64,000 nucleotides of DNA from Pedobacter miscanthi (lineage in GTDB: Bacteria; Bacteroidota; Bacteroidia; Sphingobacteriales; Sphingobacteriaceae), in contig NZ_QNQU01000007.1 in NCBI RefSeq assembly GCF_003315595.1, forward strand, positions 1 to 64,000, written 5' to 3'. The translations under genes and the position numbers were made by a program. Below the pieces are notes generated by a model that saw only the letters and a program-made list of their open reading frames with translations, had not been told where the DNA came from and did not search any database. Positions 1 through 9,016 of the stretch are shown piece after piece; the stretch's first letter is position 1, and the number at the start of each line of letters is the position of its first letter.

Positions 1-68
1 CATTCCCCTTCAAACCCCGGAAATCTCAAATTTGGAACATTAGCTACGGTTTTTCTTTTTACTTTCAT
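1..68 (-). CDS. hsdS: Type I restriction specificity subunit HsdS, N-terminal fragment
   Basis: The minus strand opens with ATG at 68 and runs off the left edge of the window. The first residues include PNLRFPGFEGEW, the usual opening of the HsdS target-recognition subunit. It begins 45 bases after the hsdM stop codon and on the same strand, the normal M-S order. HsdS would carry the two DNA-recognition domains that set the target sequence of the methyltransferase. Only about 22 residues are visible, so specificity and completeness cannot be judged. Confidence 0.75.
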   Translation of the reverse strand, partial: MKVKRKTVANVPNLRFPGFEGE

Positions 69-113
69 TTTAATATTTTATATCTTACCAGAATACATTG
101 AGGATTGAGAAAG

Positions 114-1700
114 CTAAAAAACTAGGCCAAGCTCTTTAAAATATTCATTAATTTCCTTGTCCAATTCTGCACGTTTTGCCTCCAACAGTTTAATCTCGGA
201 CATTACTGTCTGTATATCGATTTCTTCTTCAGCTTCATAGGTATCAACATATCTTGGGATGTTTAAATTGTAATCATTTTCTTCAATCTCTGTTAACAAT
301 GCACAATAGCTATACTTTTCTATCACGGATCTGTTATGATAGGTATCCACGATCATATCAATATGTTCATCCCTGAGTACGTTTTGGGTTTTGACTTTCT
401 CAAATCCTTTACTCGCATCAATAAACAAAACATTATCAGGATGTTCCTTACATTTTTTAAATACCAAAATACAAGTTGGAATGCTTGTACCATAAAAAAT
501 ATTAGCAGGTAGCCCAATTACCGCATCGAGATAATTTTTCTGCTCAATTAGGTGCTTCCTGATATGAAGTTCAGCAGCCCCCCTAAACAGAACACCATGG
601 GGCAATACAACAGCCATAATACCATTCTCAGCCAAGTGATAAATCATGTGCTGAACAAAGGCGAAATCAGCTTTACTAGAAGGTGCTAATTTACCATACT
701 GGCTAAAACGGTCATCACTCAGGTGAAGTGGGTTTGCACTCCACTGTGCAGAAAACGGTGGATTGGCAACAATGGCTTCAAACTTGTGATCGATGTGCTG
801 GGGATATTCCAAGGTATTCTCCTGTTTAATATCAAACTGCCTGTAATGAACGCCGTGAAGGATCATGTTCATCCGGGCAAGGTTGTAGGTTGTTCTATTC
901 ATTTCCTGTCCATAAAACATAGCAACATCCTTCACCTCCCTGGCCACACGGAGCAATAACGATCCGGACCCACATGTTGGATCGTAAACGGATTTTAGTT
1001 TATGTTTTCCTGTGGTTACGATTTTCGCAAGTATTTTGGAAACTTCCTGCGGAGTGTAAAATTCACCTGCTTTTTTCCCGGCACCACTGGCAAATTGTCC
1101 GATAAGATATTCGTATGCATCGCCAAGAACATCAAGTTCGGAATGATCAAGTTTGAAGTCAATTTTATCCAAATGACTTAACACTTTTGAAATGATAGTA
1201 TTTCTAGCTTCTGCAGTCTTACCTAGCTTAGTACTGTTAAGGTCCATGTCTTCGAAGAGGTTGTCAAAATCCTCTTCACTATCTGTTCCCATAGTGCTCA
1301 ATTGTATATTGATCAACACTTTCTGAAGATCACCAAGTATAAAAACAGCATTGGTTTCTTCGAAAATCTCATCCTCATATACTCCGCCCATGCCTCGTTT
1401 TGCCAATTGCCCGAACAGCTCTTCTGGTTTAAGAAAATAACCTAGCTTTGCTAACGCCTCTTCCTTTATCGCTTCTATATACTCATCATATTCCTTTAAT
1501 TTTGAAGAAATATCCTTGAAAAAAATCTTATCCTCTTTTAAAATTTCATTGGCAAAGATCTCCATTTTCTCGCTCAGGTATTTATAGAAGATAAAACCTA
1601 AGATATAATCCCTGAATTCGTCAGCATCCATCTTTCCACGGAGTGTATTGGCAATATTCCAGAGCTGCTGTTCGAGTTGTTTCTTCTGATCCTCAGACAT
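114..1700 (-). CDS. hsdM: Type I restriction-modification N6-adenine methyltransferase, HsdM
   Basis: This is the modification subunit of a type I system, which transfers a methyl group from S-adenosylmethionine to adenine. The 528-residue protein has an N-terminal helical HsdM domain (about 8-150), the GEFYTP motif at 212-217, the SAM-binding motif DPTCGSGSLL at 240-249 and the catalytic NPPF at 313-316. The length is typical for the family. It lies between the PLD-helicase gene (155 bases upstream) and hsdS (45 bases downstream), all on the minus strand, so they probably form one operon. No classical hsdR is visible. It may lie beyond the left edge, or the PLD-helicase may take its place. 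Confidence 0.95.
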   Translation of the reverse strand: MSEDQKKQLEQQLWNIANTLRGKMDADEFRDYILGFIFYKYLSEKMEIFANEILKEDKIFFKDISSKLKEYDEYIEAIKEEALAKLGYFLKPEELFGQLAKRGMGGVYEDEIFEETNAVFILGDLQKVLINIQLSTMGTDSEEDFDNLFEDMDLNSTKLGKTAEARNTIISKVLSHLDKIDFKLDHSELDVLGDAYEYLIGQFASGAGKKAGEFYTPQEVSKILAKIVTTGKHKLKSVYDPTCGSGSLLLRVAREVKDVAMFYGQEMNRTTYNLARMNMILHGVHYRQFDIKQENTLEYPQHIDHKFEAIVANPPFSAQWSANPLHLSDDRFSQYGKLAPSSKADFAFVQHMIYHLAENGIMAVVLPHGVLFRGAAELHIRKHLIEQKNYLDAVIGLPANIFYGTSIPTCILVFKKCKEHPDNVLFIDASKGFEKVKTQNVLRDEHIDMIVDTYHNRSVIEKYSYCALLTEIEENDYNLNIPRYVDTYEAEEEIDIQTVMSEIKLLEAKRAELDKEINEYFKELGLVF

Positions 1701-1854
1701 ATATACGGTTAATATTATTAAAAATTATTTTAGCTAATATGCGACTTTTAATATCGATTAACATACTCTTTTATTCCAAAATCTTCCGGAAATATTTAAG
1801 ACATTAAGTTTATAAATTAAATCTTCTTAAATAATTGGAAAAGCGCTCTGATCG

Positions 1855-4800
1855 TTATTCACCTGCTGCCACACCGATGATACAGGCCGCGATACGTTTG
1901 TCAATATCTTTACCAAGAACACAACGCTCAAGCATACCTAAAAGCTGTGGCACATCAAACTCCATATTCCTATATTCACCTTTTAGATTGGCAAGATTAA
2001 GAATCGTTCTCTTTCTCCTGTTATTTTCCCTTTTAAGTTTGAGCGCCGGTTGCAGAATCTGAATCCACTCCTCGGCCAGCCTTTCATAATCAACAGCCTC
2101 ATCAGAACTGCCATTCATAGCACCGATCATTTCCTGATAGGCCGACCCTTCTTCACTGTCGATCTTCTTATTTTTCAGTTTCATGGTCAGAATATATTCC
2201 GCCACCTCCAGCGCACGCCTTTTTTTTGGTGGCAACAGTTCGCGCTCCTTACTTTGAAAAAGACTGACATAATGCTCCAAACTATTTTGATCCCACGATA
2301 ACCCCTTAGATTCCCCCATAATATTGTCCCTGAGCTTCTGGCAGACATCAGGATAATCCGTATGGATATCACCCAGCTCGTCAATAAAGTACCATCGGGG
2401 ACTTTTGTTTTTGTCCCCCCGTAATGCAATAAAACACCAGTTGCGCTCACCTTGGATAAAACTGACCTTTGTTTTAACCGCTGAAGATACATTCGTAAAC
2501 TGATCATAAAGTTCTTCTTTAATAATTGCAGTTTTCCCTTCCTTTAAATTGATTACAAACTGGAAACTATCATGAATACCAGTCCAAGATTCGTCCTTAT
2601 CAACAAATTCCTTGAATTCCTTTATTAATTCCTTCGTACTCGACAGCTTCTCAAATTTCCTTCCCTTAAGCTCCTCCGGCAGGTCAAAGTTTGCACCATA
2701 TATCTGCTCAACAATATTATTGGTTTCAAAAAGCCGTTCATCTGTTTTCATGGCATATTCATCGGAATCTACCGCCCAGTAAATATCTATAAACTCATGC
2801 ATGCTATCCATTCTATCCGCCCTGCCGATACGCTGCTCGACAACCCTTAGCACACTGGGCGTATCCAAAAGAAATACGCATGAAGCCCGTTGGAGGTCAA
2901 CACTCTCCGACATTTTATCCGAACACAGTGCAATACATTTCCCGCCGACATCCGAGTCCAGTCTAAAAATATCAAGTACCTTGCCGCTACCAGCGTCTGT
3001 CTCACTCCCTGAGGCTACCAGAATCTTACTGGCCGGGTAATTTTCTTCAAACAGCTTCCTCAGATAGTATAGCGTAATTACCGCACTGTCAAAAGCCAGG
3101 ATATTTTCATGGACGGCGGAAATACGGATCAGCTCTTCAACTTTCCCAAGCTCGCGGTTATTGGACAACCGCTTTGCCAATTGGGAGATTTTTTCATAAA
3201 CACCATATTCCTGCCGGCACGCCAATTGATAACTTTCCATGTCGGTCAGCCATTCCGGAAAATATTCACTTTTGAATTTTTGATGCCGGAAGGGAAGCTT
3301 CCCAGACTCCATGATCCTTTCTATACTACCCAGTTTATCTCCCGAGTCATTGCTTTTTCCCTCAAAGCCAAATTCATCCATGGCCTTTTTTGTTCCCTCT
3401 ATATGCTCGATCAATGCCACCTTCGATGACCTTAACCTCGCCCTTACCGTGTAGATTGATAATTGTTTACCACCGTGAAGCCTTTGATCTATTATAGACT
3501 TAAGGCTTTCATCACTTGACACCTCATAATTCGGAAGATGGAATTTAGTCAGATAAGTAATCCCTTTAATCTGTTTTGCCAGCTCATTTATCTCTTTTAC
3601 TATTGCTTTATCCTTGTCGGACTCCTTGGTAAAATAGATTTTTTCCTGTTGGCGCGGAAACTTGCAGGTAGCTCCAAGCCTGTTGAGATATTTTTTTTCA
3701 TCTTTTTCGATCTCCCTGTTCAATGCCTTTTTTGTTCTTCTGACCGTAAATTTGCTGATAAATTTCCTGAGGCTTTTGATGTTTTCAGGCCTGTTCCCCA
3801 GATAAGGCTTGAGAACCAATTGCTGATAGATTATAAAATCCTCATCTGTGAGATTATCAACATCCAGCAGGTCGATGAGCCTCAGGATATCTTCAACCTT
3901 CCTGCTTATCGGAGTTGCTGTCACCAATATTTTATAGTCCGCCTTATTATCTTTGATCAAATGCGTGCGGTTTGAATCAGCCGAAAGGTAGTTATGGGCC
4001 TCGTCTATGACCAAAATATTGGCCAGATTAAGATCTTCAATAAGTTTTTTCCTATTCTTTCCCGATGAGTTACTGAGTAAACCATGTGAAATCTGGGCGT
4101 GGTTGATCCTATTGAAAGCTTTGAATTCCGAAGCCCATTTATCCAACACCAATGGAGGACAGACAATCAGTGATTCAGTCCTGTAATTTCTTCCGATATC
4201 ATATAGCCAATGTTGCAATGACAATACCAAAGAAGTACAAAGTTTGGTTTTCCCAGCCCCCGTTGGATCCGCGATAAGCACATTGGAATGGCTCTGAAGT
4301 ATGGAAATTGCCTGGGCAAGCCCTTTCCACTGAGTCGGCCAAAGTTTGGTAAGCTCCAGCTTACTGATAATATCCTTGTATTCATTAAGCCAGCTGCCTT
4401 CCAAAACCTCAGCAATCGCGCGTGCCAATGCCTCCTGCCAGCTCACCTCGTTGATCAGATCTTTTAGCAGCTCTATTACTTTTTCATTATACGGCAACGA
4501 ATCATCATAGTAGCTATCTGCGATCAGCTTGATATCACGATATTGCTGTTGTTCAAAAGGATTTTTATCATCATTTTTTACCCGTATGTTTGCTTCCTCC
4601 TGGGTTGTTAGTCCATTATGGCTAAAGTTCGATGAACCCAGCATGGCATAGTTATCACCTACATAAATCTTGGCGTGAAGTTTATCCCTAAAGCGGAATG
4701 CTATTAGCCCGCGGTTGATTTTATCAATAAGATGCATTACTGCACCTCCTTGCATAATGGAAAGGCCATGTTTTAACCAATAGTCTTTAATTTCTTTGTC

Positions 4801-5106
4801 AAGGCCAAGTCTCTGATATTTCTTGCGCCCCTTTATGTTCGGCTCAAATCCTATAAGTACTCTTACAAGACGGTTATTTTTGAAATCTTTGCTACCGAAC
4901 AGGTCAATAAGATTTGAGAGGGAAGTGAATCCTGTAACAATGATATATTCCGCGCTGTCTTCAATATCTGGGTATATAACATTCCGCACAGTCCTTGACG
5001 GTGACTTAAGATTCAATGGAAATACATCCTGATCAGGCCATTTTGGCTTGTCAAAATCCATCGTAAACTGTAGGGTGTTTTGACTACCATCTAAACTCGG
5101 ACACAT
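1855..5106 (-). CDS. PLD-nuclease/superfamily 2 helicase fusion, probable restriction or defence factor
   Basis: This 1083-residue protein joins a phospholipase-D-type nuclease domain to a helicase. The N-terminal part has one HKD-like motif: H144, K146 and GSSN at 157-160. A helicase follows with Walker A PTGAGKT (281-287), DEAH (368-371), VTATP (395-399) and a motif VI-like QRIGRADRMD near residue 755. The C-terminal 250 residues are unassigned. A single HKD motif normally requires dimerisation to make the nuclease. It sits directly upstream of hsdM on the same strand, so I infer that it provides the DNA translocation and cleavage activity of this island. It could also be an independent anti-phage helicase. 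The ATG at 5106 is the first in frame. Confidence 0.85.
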   Translation of the reverse strand: MCPSLDGSQNTLQFTMDFDKPKWPDQDVFPLNLKSPSRTVRNVIYPDIEDSAEYIIVTGFTSLSNLIDLFGSKDFKNNRLVRVLIGFEPNIKGRKKYQRLGLDKEIKDYWLKHGLSIMQGGAVMHLIDKINRGLIAFRFRDKLHAKIYVGDNYAMLGSSNFSHNGLTTQEEANIRVKNDDKNPFEQQQYRDIKLIADSYYDDSLPYNEKVIELLKDLINEVSWQEALARAIAEVLEGSWLNEYKDIISKLELTKLWPTQWKGLAQAISILQSHSNVLIADPTGAGKTKLCTSLVLSLQHWLYDIGRNYRTESLIVCPPLVLDKWASEFKAFNRINHAQISHGLLSNSSGKNRKKLIEDLNLANILVIDEAHNYLSADSNRTHLIKDNKADYKILVTATPISRKVEDILRLIDLLDVDNLTDEDFIIYQQLVLKPYLGNRPENIKSLRKFISKFTVRRTKKALNREIEKDEKKYLNRLGATCKFPRQQEKIYFTKESDKDKAIVKEINELAKQIKGITYLTKFHLPNYEVSSDESLKSIIDQRLHGGKQLSIYTVRARLRSSKVALIEHIEGTKKAMDEFGFEGKSNDSGDKLGSIERIMESGKLPFRHQKFKSEYFPEWLTDMESYQLACRQEYGVYEKISQLAKRLSNNRELGKVEELIRISAVHENILAFDSAVITLYYLRKLFEENYPASKILVASGSETDAGSGKVLDIFRLDSDVGGKCIALCSDKMSESVDLQRASCVFLLDTPSVLRVVEQRIGRADRMDSMHEFIDIYWAVDSDEYAMKTDERLFETNNIVEQIYGANFDLPEELKGRKFEKLSSTKELIKEFKEFVDKDESWTGIHDSFQFVINLKEGKTAIIKEELYDQFTNVSSAVKTKVSFIQGERNWCFIALRGDKNKSPRWYFIDELGDIHTDYPDVCQKLRDNIMGESKGLSWDQNSLEHYVSLFQSKERELLPPKKRRALEVAEYILTMKLKNKKIDSEEGSAYQEMIGAMNGSSDEAVDYERLAEEWIQILQPALKLKRENNRRKRTILNLANLKGEYRNMEFDVPQLLGMLERCVLGKDIDKRIAACIIGVAAGE

Positions 5107-5187
5107 ACTTTGAGATTAATTATAGATATATAAATCTAATAAAAAACTTTAAATACACCTACGCACGCGAAGAAAAAGCGGGCACCA

Positions 5188-5195
5188 TATGTTTG
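5188..5195 (+). promoter_or_regulatory. Possible Bacteroidota -7 box
   Basis: TATGTTTG matches the TAnnTTTG consensus about 40 bases upstream of the gene at 5236. No clear TTG -33 element lies 19-22 bases further upstream, so the call is tentative. Confidence 0.3.
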
Positions 5196-5235
5196 CACCA
5201 ACAGTAACTTTCACCTAAATTTACAAAAGATAAAA

Positions 5236-5541
5236 ATGCTCAAATCCAAATACACCAGGAAAGAAGTAGACAAAGTGTCCCAGTTCCTCCAAAACTACAT
5301 GGCCCAATCAGCTATACATTCCTTAACTGCCGATCAGGCAGCAGAACTTCTCGCCAAAAACTCCGTCCTAAGAAACGATATCGGACCAAAACCGGGGTTT
5401 AACTTCAGAGAAATGCTCCGCCAGGGCCGCGAGGGGAAAATTGAAAAGGTTGCTGGAGCTTTCCAGCTTCGACCTAAAACTAAGTGGACAATCAATCTGA
5501 TTGACAAGTCAACATTAAATAAAACAATTCCAACCAGATGA
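5236..5541 (+). CDS. Hypothetical protein coupled to the HNH nuclease gene
   Basis: This 101-residue, basic and mostly helical protein is not one I recognise. There is no signal peptide or membrane segment. Its stop codon overlaps the start of the HNH gene as ATGA (5538-5541), so the two are likely translated together and act in one system. It lies between restriction-modification genes and other defence-type genes, which suggests a role as a regulator, antitoxin or partner of the nuclease. That is inference from position only. Confidence 0.65.
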   Translation: MLKSKYTRKEVDKVSQFLQNYMAQSAIHSLTADQAAELLAKNSVLRNDIGPKPGFNFREMLRQGREGKIEKVAGAFQLRPKTKWTINLIDKSTLNKTIPTR

Positions 5542-6608
5542 CCTTTCCCCTCCCCCAACGTCCCGGACTTCCGATCGCTCTACTGGCTGCGAGTTTCAAC
5601 AACACCTCCGCAACCTATAAATATTACTGGCTGTTATCCATCCTATCCGAACTGGAAGAAGGAAACACCGTAATACCAAAACACCGCCTTTTTGCAGGCA
5701 TGGTTTCATCCGCTTGATATACAGTAAATTATTTTCATATATCTTTTGGCAAACAGGACCAGCTGCAGCGTGCCATCAGCCAGATCCGAGAGCTGGAAGG
5801 GATTACCATCGATGAAAAACAGCAGGCCGTTAAACGTAAAATTATCGGCAGCCTAAATCCATTAACAGCCAAAGCAATCCAATATTTTGACAACGAAGTT
5901 CCCCACCGGCACCTAAGTCCATGGTTTCCAGAATCCAAAGGAAACCGTTCAGAAATTCACCGACGTTCGACAAATTTCGAAAACAACTGCCCATACGCCC
6001 TGGATGAACAGCAACTAACAATAAACCCGCTCTGGCAAGCCTACCTCGTGGAACATGCAGGTATTTTAAAGGCATTCTGTTACTGGCACCTCAGCCTTTA
6101 CCTCCAGAAACACAATCCCAATGTTCCAGACATCCCCAATAAACTGATCAAACCAGCAAAAAGGAACAGCCTATTGAACCAGCGCAGGTTCTGGAACATC
6201 GTTATTGACCATACCGGTCCCCTGAATTGCATCTATACACAAAAAAAGCTTATCCATGGCAACTTTGCCATCGAACATTTTGTTCCCTACGCTTTTGTTT
6301 CCCATGACCTCATCTGGAACCTGATCCCAGCCGATCCATCTTTCAACAGCCGCAAGAATGACAGGCTTCCAAGGATTGAAGATTACTTTGATGGATTTTA
6401 TCAGCTACAAAAAACAGCAATCAAAGTGATGAGTAAAAATTATCCCAAAGAACCAATAATGGATGATTACCTAAGTATATTTCCAAAAGCCAATGCCCAT
6501 CAATTGTCTGAAACAGATCTGAAAGGAAGATTTTTAGAGAATATCCAGCCGCTGCTTACCATAGCGAACAATAATGGTTTTGAGTACATGAGAATACATG
6601 TTTCTTAA
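5538..6608 (+). pseudogene. HNH endonuclease gene interrupted by an in-frame TGA at codon 60
   Basis: One reading frame runs from ATG 5538 to 6608 (356 codons) and is broken only by TGA at 5715-5717. The sequence on both sides is continuous: GMVSSA, then the stop, then YTVNYF, so a TGG tryptophan codon probably became TGA. The C-terminal half carries an HNH-type core with IEHFVP near residue 245, NLIPAD, and the closing NSRKNDRLP. Residues 1-59 could be made alone. A GTG at 6048 could restart translation of the last 186 residues, which include the whole HNH core. Alternatives are stop-codon readthrough or a sequencing error. Confidence 0.8.
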
Positions 6609-6636
6609 TTCGAGTAAGAATAAAAAATATATTTTC

Positions 6637-6721
6637 TCCCCATGTCAGGAAGAGCCGCGGCATCATTTTGGAACAAAAGGTACAGAAGGTGATCCGATCC
6701 ATAGGGAACAGCTAAAACAAA
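6637..6721. repeat. Structured intergenic element, copy A (degenerate)
   Basis: The element has the core GCGGCATC, then a hairpin (TTTTG-GAA-CAAAA), then TACAG, and a second arm rich in AGGGAACAGC. It matches copy B (11186-11270) over about 85 bases in the same orientation, and copy C (17178-17265) more loosely. The second hairpin is degraded here. Confidence 0.6.
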
Positions 6722-6796
6722 AAAAAATCCATTTGAACTTATCTTTGCTAAACATTCTAAAGGAGTTGCAAGATTAAATTGCCCACCATCCCATGA

Positions 6797-7342
6797 TCAA
6801 CCCGGCATTACTATCATTGCCTTTCTATCTGGATGGTCTAATAGATCACGATCATTAGTGACTATAATCCATCCATTTTCATTACTCAATTCTAAAGTAT
6901 GATTATCAAAAAATTCGGCATGGAAACAATTTTTCAATATGTTATTCAAATTAATTGTTTCAAATTTATCTTGTTGTGGAGTGGCTATCTCACAGATTTT
7001 ACCAATAGTTGATGTTATAAATTCGATACTTTCCTTATATTCATTCGTAGGCCGATAATCTTTTTTGATCTTAAAGGTTGAAGAAGATTTTTGTTCCCTA
7101 ACCCAATCATCAAAACTAAATCCTAGAGTAACATGAAAAAACTCCGCTACTATAAAAGATGTTATAACAAGCTTTGCATTTACCCTCTGACAATTTTCTA
7201 TAAACTTCCCTATTGACTCCTGAAGTTTTAGCTGGGTAGAACCAATTGGTGAGAATAGATAAACCCACATATTAGTATCAATTATATATGAGTGGCTTCC
7301 CTTTGGTTCGAAATCTTTGAGAGCAGTAAAATTTTTAGCCAT
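6797..7342 (-). CDS. PIN-domain protein, putative RNase effector
   Basis: This 181-residue protein has the features of a VapC-like PIN nuclease. The opening motif YIIDTNMWVYLF carries D22, E67 lies in VAEFFH, D146 lies in FFDNHTLEL, and D164/D166 lie in IVTNDRDLL. PIN domains are metal-dependent RNases. Its start overlaps the end of the STAS-like gene by 8 bases, and the GHKL-ATPase gene precedes both, so all three are one minus-strand operon. No VapB-type antitoxin lies next to it. The partner proteins may instead restrain it. The catalytic set looks intact. Confidence 0.75.
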   Translation of the reverse strand: MAKNFTALKDFEPKGSHSYIIDTNMWVYLFSPIGSTQLKLQESIGKFIENCQRVNAKLVITSFIVAEFFHVTLGFSFDDWVREQKSSSTFKIKKDYRPTNEYKESIEFITSTIGKICEIATPQQDKFETINLNNILKNCFHAEFFDNHTLELSNENGWIIVTNDRDLLDHPDRKAMIVMPG

Positions 7343-7673
7343 TTATTCTTTCGTTGATGTTTCCTTCAAAGTCTGCCGGATTAGCAAAATATATCTTGGC
7401 CGTATCCGTAACTTTTTTCAAAAGCACAGCATCACTTTGGGATATCCACTTAATCTTTAATTTGTCACGAAGAAGTTCGGTAGAAAACTCAGCATATAAT
7501 TGTCCGATCGCTGAATTTAAAAATGCAGTAGTCATCAATTCCATGCCGGTAAAATCTAAAATCACTGTCTCCTGATCAATGAGCGCCTGTTTAATCTTTT
7601 CGTGAACACTTTCCCCCTTTGATGGCGCAATTGCTGTGTTGCCATCTATCACTTGACTAATCATTAAATCCAT
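7335..7673 (-). CDS. STAS-like (DUF4325-type) protein
   Basis: This 112-residue protein has a STAS-like fold pattern. It includes the strand-turn VILDFTGMELMTTAFLNSA (about 37-55), where a phosphorylatable Ser or Thr sits in anti-sigma antagonists, and a C-terminal LKIKW strand. DUF4325-type proteins commonly pair with GHKL ATPases, like SpoIIAA with SpoIIAB. It starts 13 bases after the ATPase gene and overlaps the PIN gene, so I infer that it links ATPase state to PIN activity. The exact role is unknown. Confidence 0.7.
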   Translation of the reverse strand: MDLMISQVIDGNTAIAPSKGESVHEKIKQALIDQETVILDFTGMELMTTAFLNSAIGQLYAEFSTELLRDKLKIKWISQSDAVLLKKVTDTAKIYFANPADFEGNINERING

Positions 7674-7686
7674 ATCACTAACTTAG

Positions 7687-8583
7687 TTAAAAAATATCAT
7701 TTATATCAATTTCACTTGATAATACGTAAAAATTAGAATCTTTGAGCCTAAGCTTGATTGTTACTATAGTTCCTGGGAAATAACCATCTAGCTCATACTC
7801 TTTATTATAGCCATCTAAAAACTCAACAAATCCATCTCCTGAGACAATTTGTAAGCTCCCATGATTGAGAACAACTAACGATTGTAATAGTTTTAGCCCA
7901 ATCCCTCCTGTTGTATTAACTTTTGTAGTATTACCATCTTCCAGCGCCCATAAAATAGTTTTATTACCCGACAAGTCAGCTTTTAAAAACGCGTTCACAT
8001 TTGCTCCTATTGTCCGTCCCATATCTGAAAATGTCACTGAAACTTCAGGTATCTCTTTATTCGGGAAAATCTGGCCACAAACATACACATTTTCACATTC
8101 TCCATGTGTCAACGCATTTACACAAACTTCAAAAAGAGCAACAAGAACTCTCTTTCTTGCTTCGTTGCTCATCAAGGGCATATCCGGTTTATTGAACAAT
8201 TGATCGTTGAAAAAGTCTTTCGCTTCTTGTTCATTCTCATTAATACCTATTTTTTTATAGGGTATAGTTAATGAATCTTCAGATATTGGTATATCACCGA
8301 ATGTGTCTAAAAATTTATTTTTTGTGAACGCCTGATGTACATGGCGTTGTAAATTGCGTAAAAAAACTGTGTTTCTGCGAGCTTTTACGTCGTCCAGTAT
8401 GGTTCCTAAAGCGGAGCATAAATTTCCATCAAACCATTTTGTATCACTAAAGTCCAGTATTACACTGCTATCTTCAAGAAGATAGGTGTCCAAGGCTAAG
8501 TTAGATATGAAATCATAACCTAACGTATTACCACGAACCCGAATTGGTACCTTTATAACATACGGCTTATCAGTGATTTTCAT
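7687..8583 (-). CDS. GHKL ATPase with N-terminal STAS-like region
   Basis: This is a 298-residue cytoplasmic protein. Residues 1-100 look like a STAS-type domain (VILDFSDTKWFDG, 41-53). Residues 140-280 form a GHKL ATPase with the N box FEVCVNALTHGE (E152, N156), the G1 motif SDMGRTIG (D187, G189) and the G2 motif GGIGLKL (226-232). It has no dimerisation histidine, so it is not an ordinary sensor kinase and resembles anti-sigma-type kinases. It is the first gene of the three-gene operon with the STAS-like and PIN genes. Confidence 0.75.
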   Translation of the reverse strand: MKITDKPYVIKVPIRVRGNTLGYDFISNLALDTYLLEDSSVILDFSDTKWFDGNLCSALGTILDDVKARRNTVFLRNLQRHVHQAFTKNKFLDTFGDIPISEDSLTIPYKKIGINENEQEAKDFFNDQLFNKPDMPLMSNEARKRVLVALFEVCVNALTHGECENVYVCGQIFPNKEIPEVSVTFSDMGRTIGANVNAFLKADLSGNKTILWALEDGNTTKVNTTGGIGLKLLQSLVVLNHGSLQIVSGDGFVEFLDGYNKEYELDGYFPGTIVTIKLRLKDSNFYVLSSEIDINDIF

Positions 8584-9016
8584 TAATCTTTAATTTATCA
8601 TTCATCTGAAACTTTCGCGTTCCGTCAATATATTTAATATATTAAAATGTTAGAACTTAATTATCTAAGTTCGCTAAAAACCGGAGGACAACATGAACAT
8701 GATTAATGGTAGAAAATAATTATAATATTTCCTAAAGGAGAGTGATCTTCCAGCTCTATTTTGTTAATAAACTTCTACAAGTTCGTTACAAATCACGTTT
8801 ATCTATGTATTAAAATGTCATCTTTTCGATGCTTATTACCGCTTTCTCTTTCATTGCTTTAGAATATTCAAAATCTAAACAACTACTAATCGATCTACAT
8901 CTTAAAACCTTACTTCCGATATCACTACCCAAATTCTTTCCTACTTTTGATTTATTGCAAACTTATCTCCCCATACCTTTTGCCAATTTGTGTTGGATGT
9001 TGATTGTCTAGTGAAC
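8584..9016. other. Intergenic stretch, nothing assigned
   Basis: This AT-rich spacer lies between the GHKL-ATPase start and the end of the AAA-DUF4435 gene. It must hold the GHKL operon promoter, but I see no clear -7 box, repeat or short gene. Confidence 0.4.
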
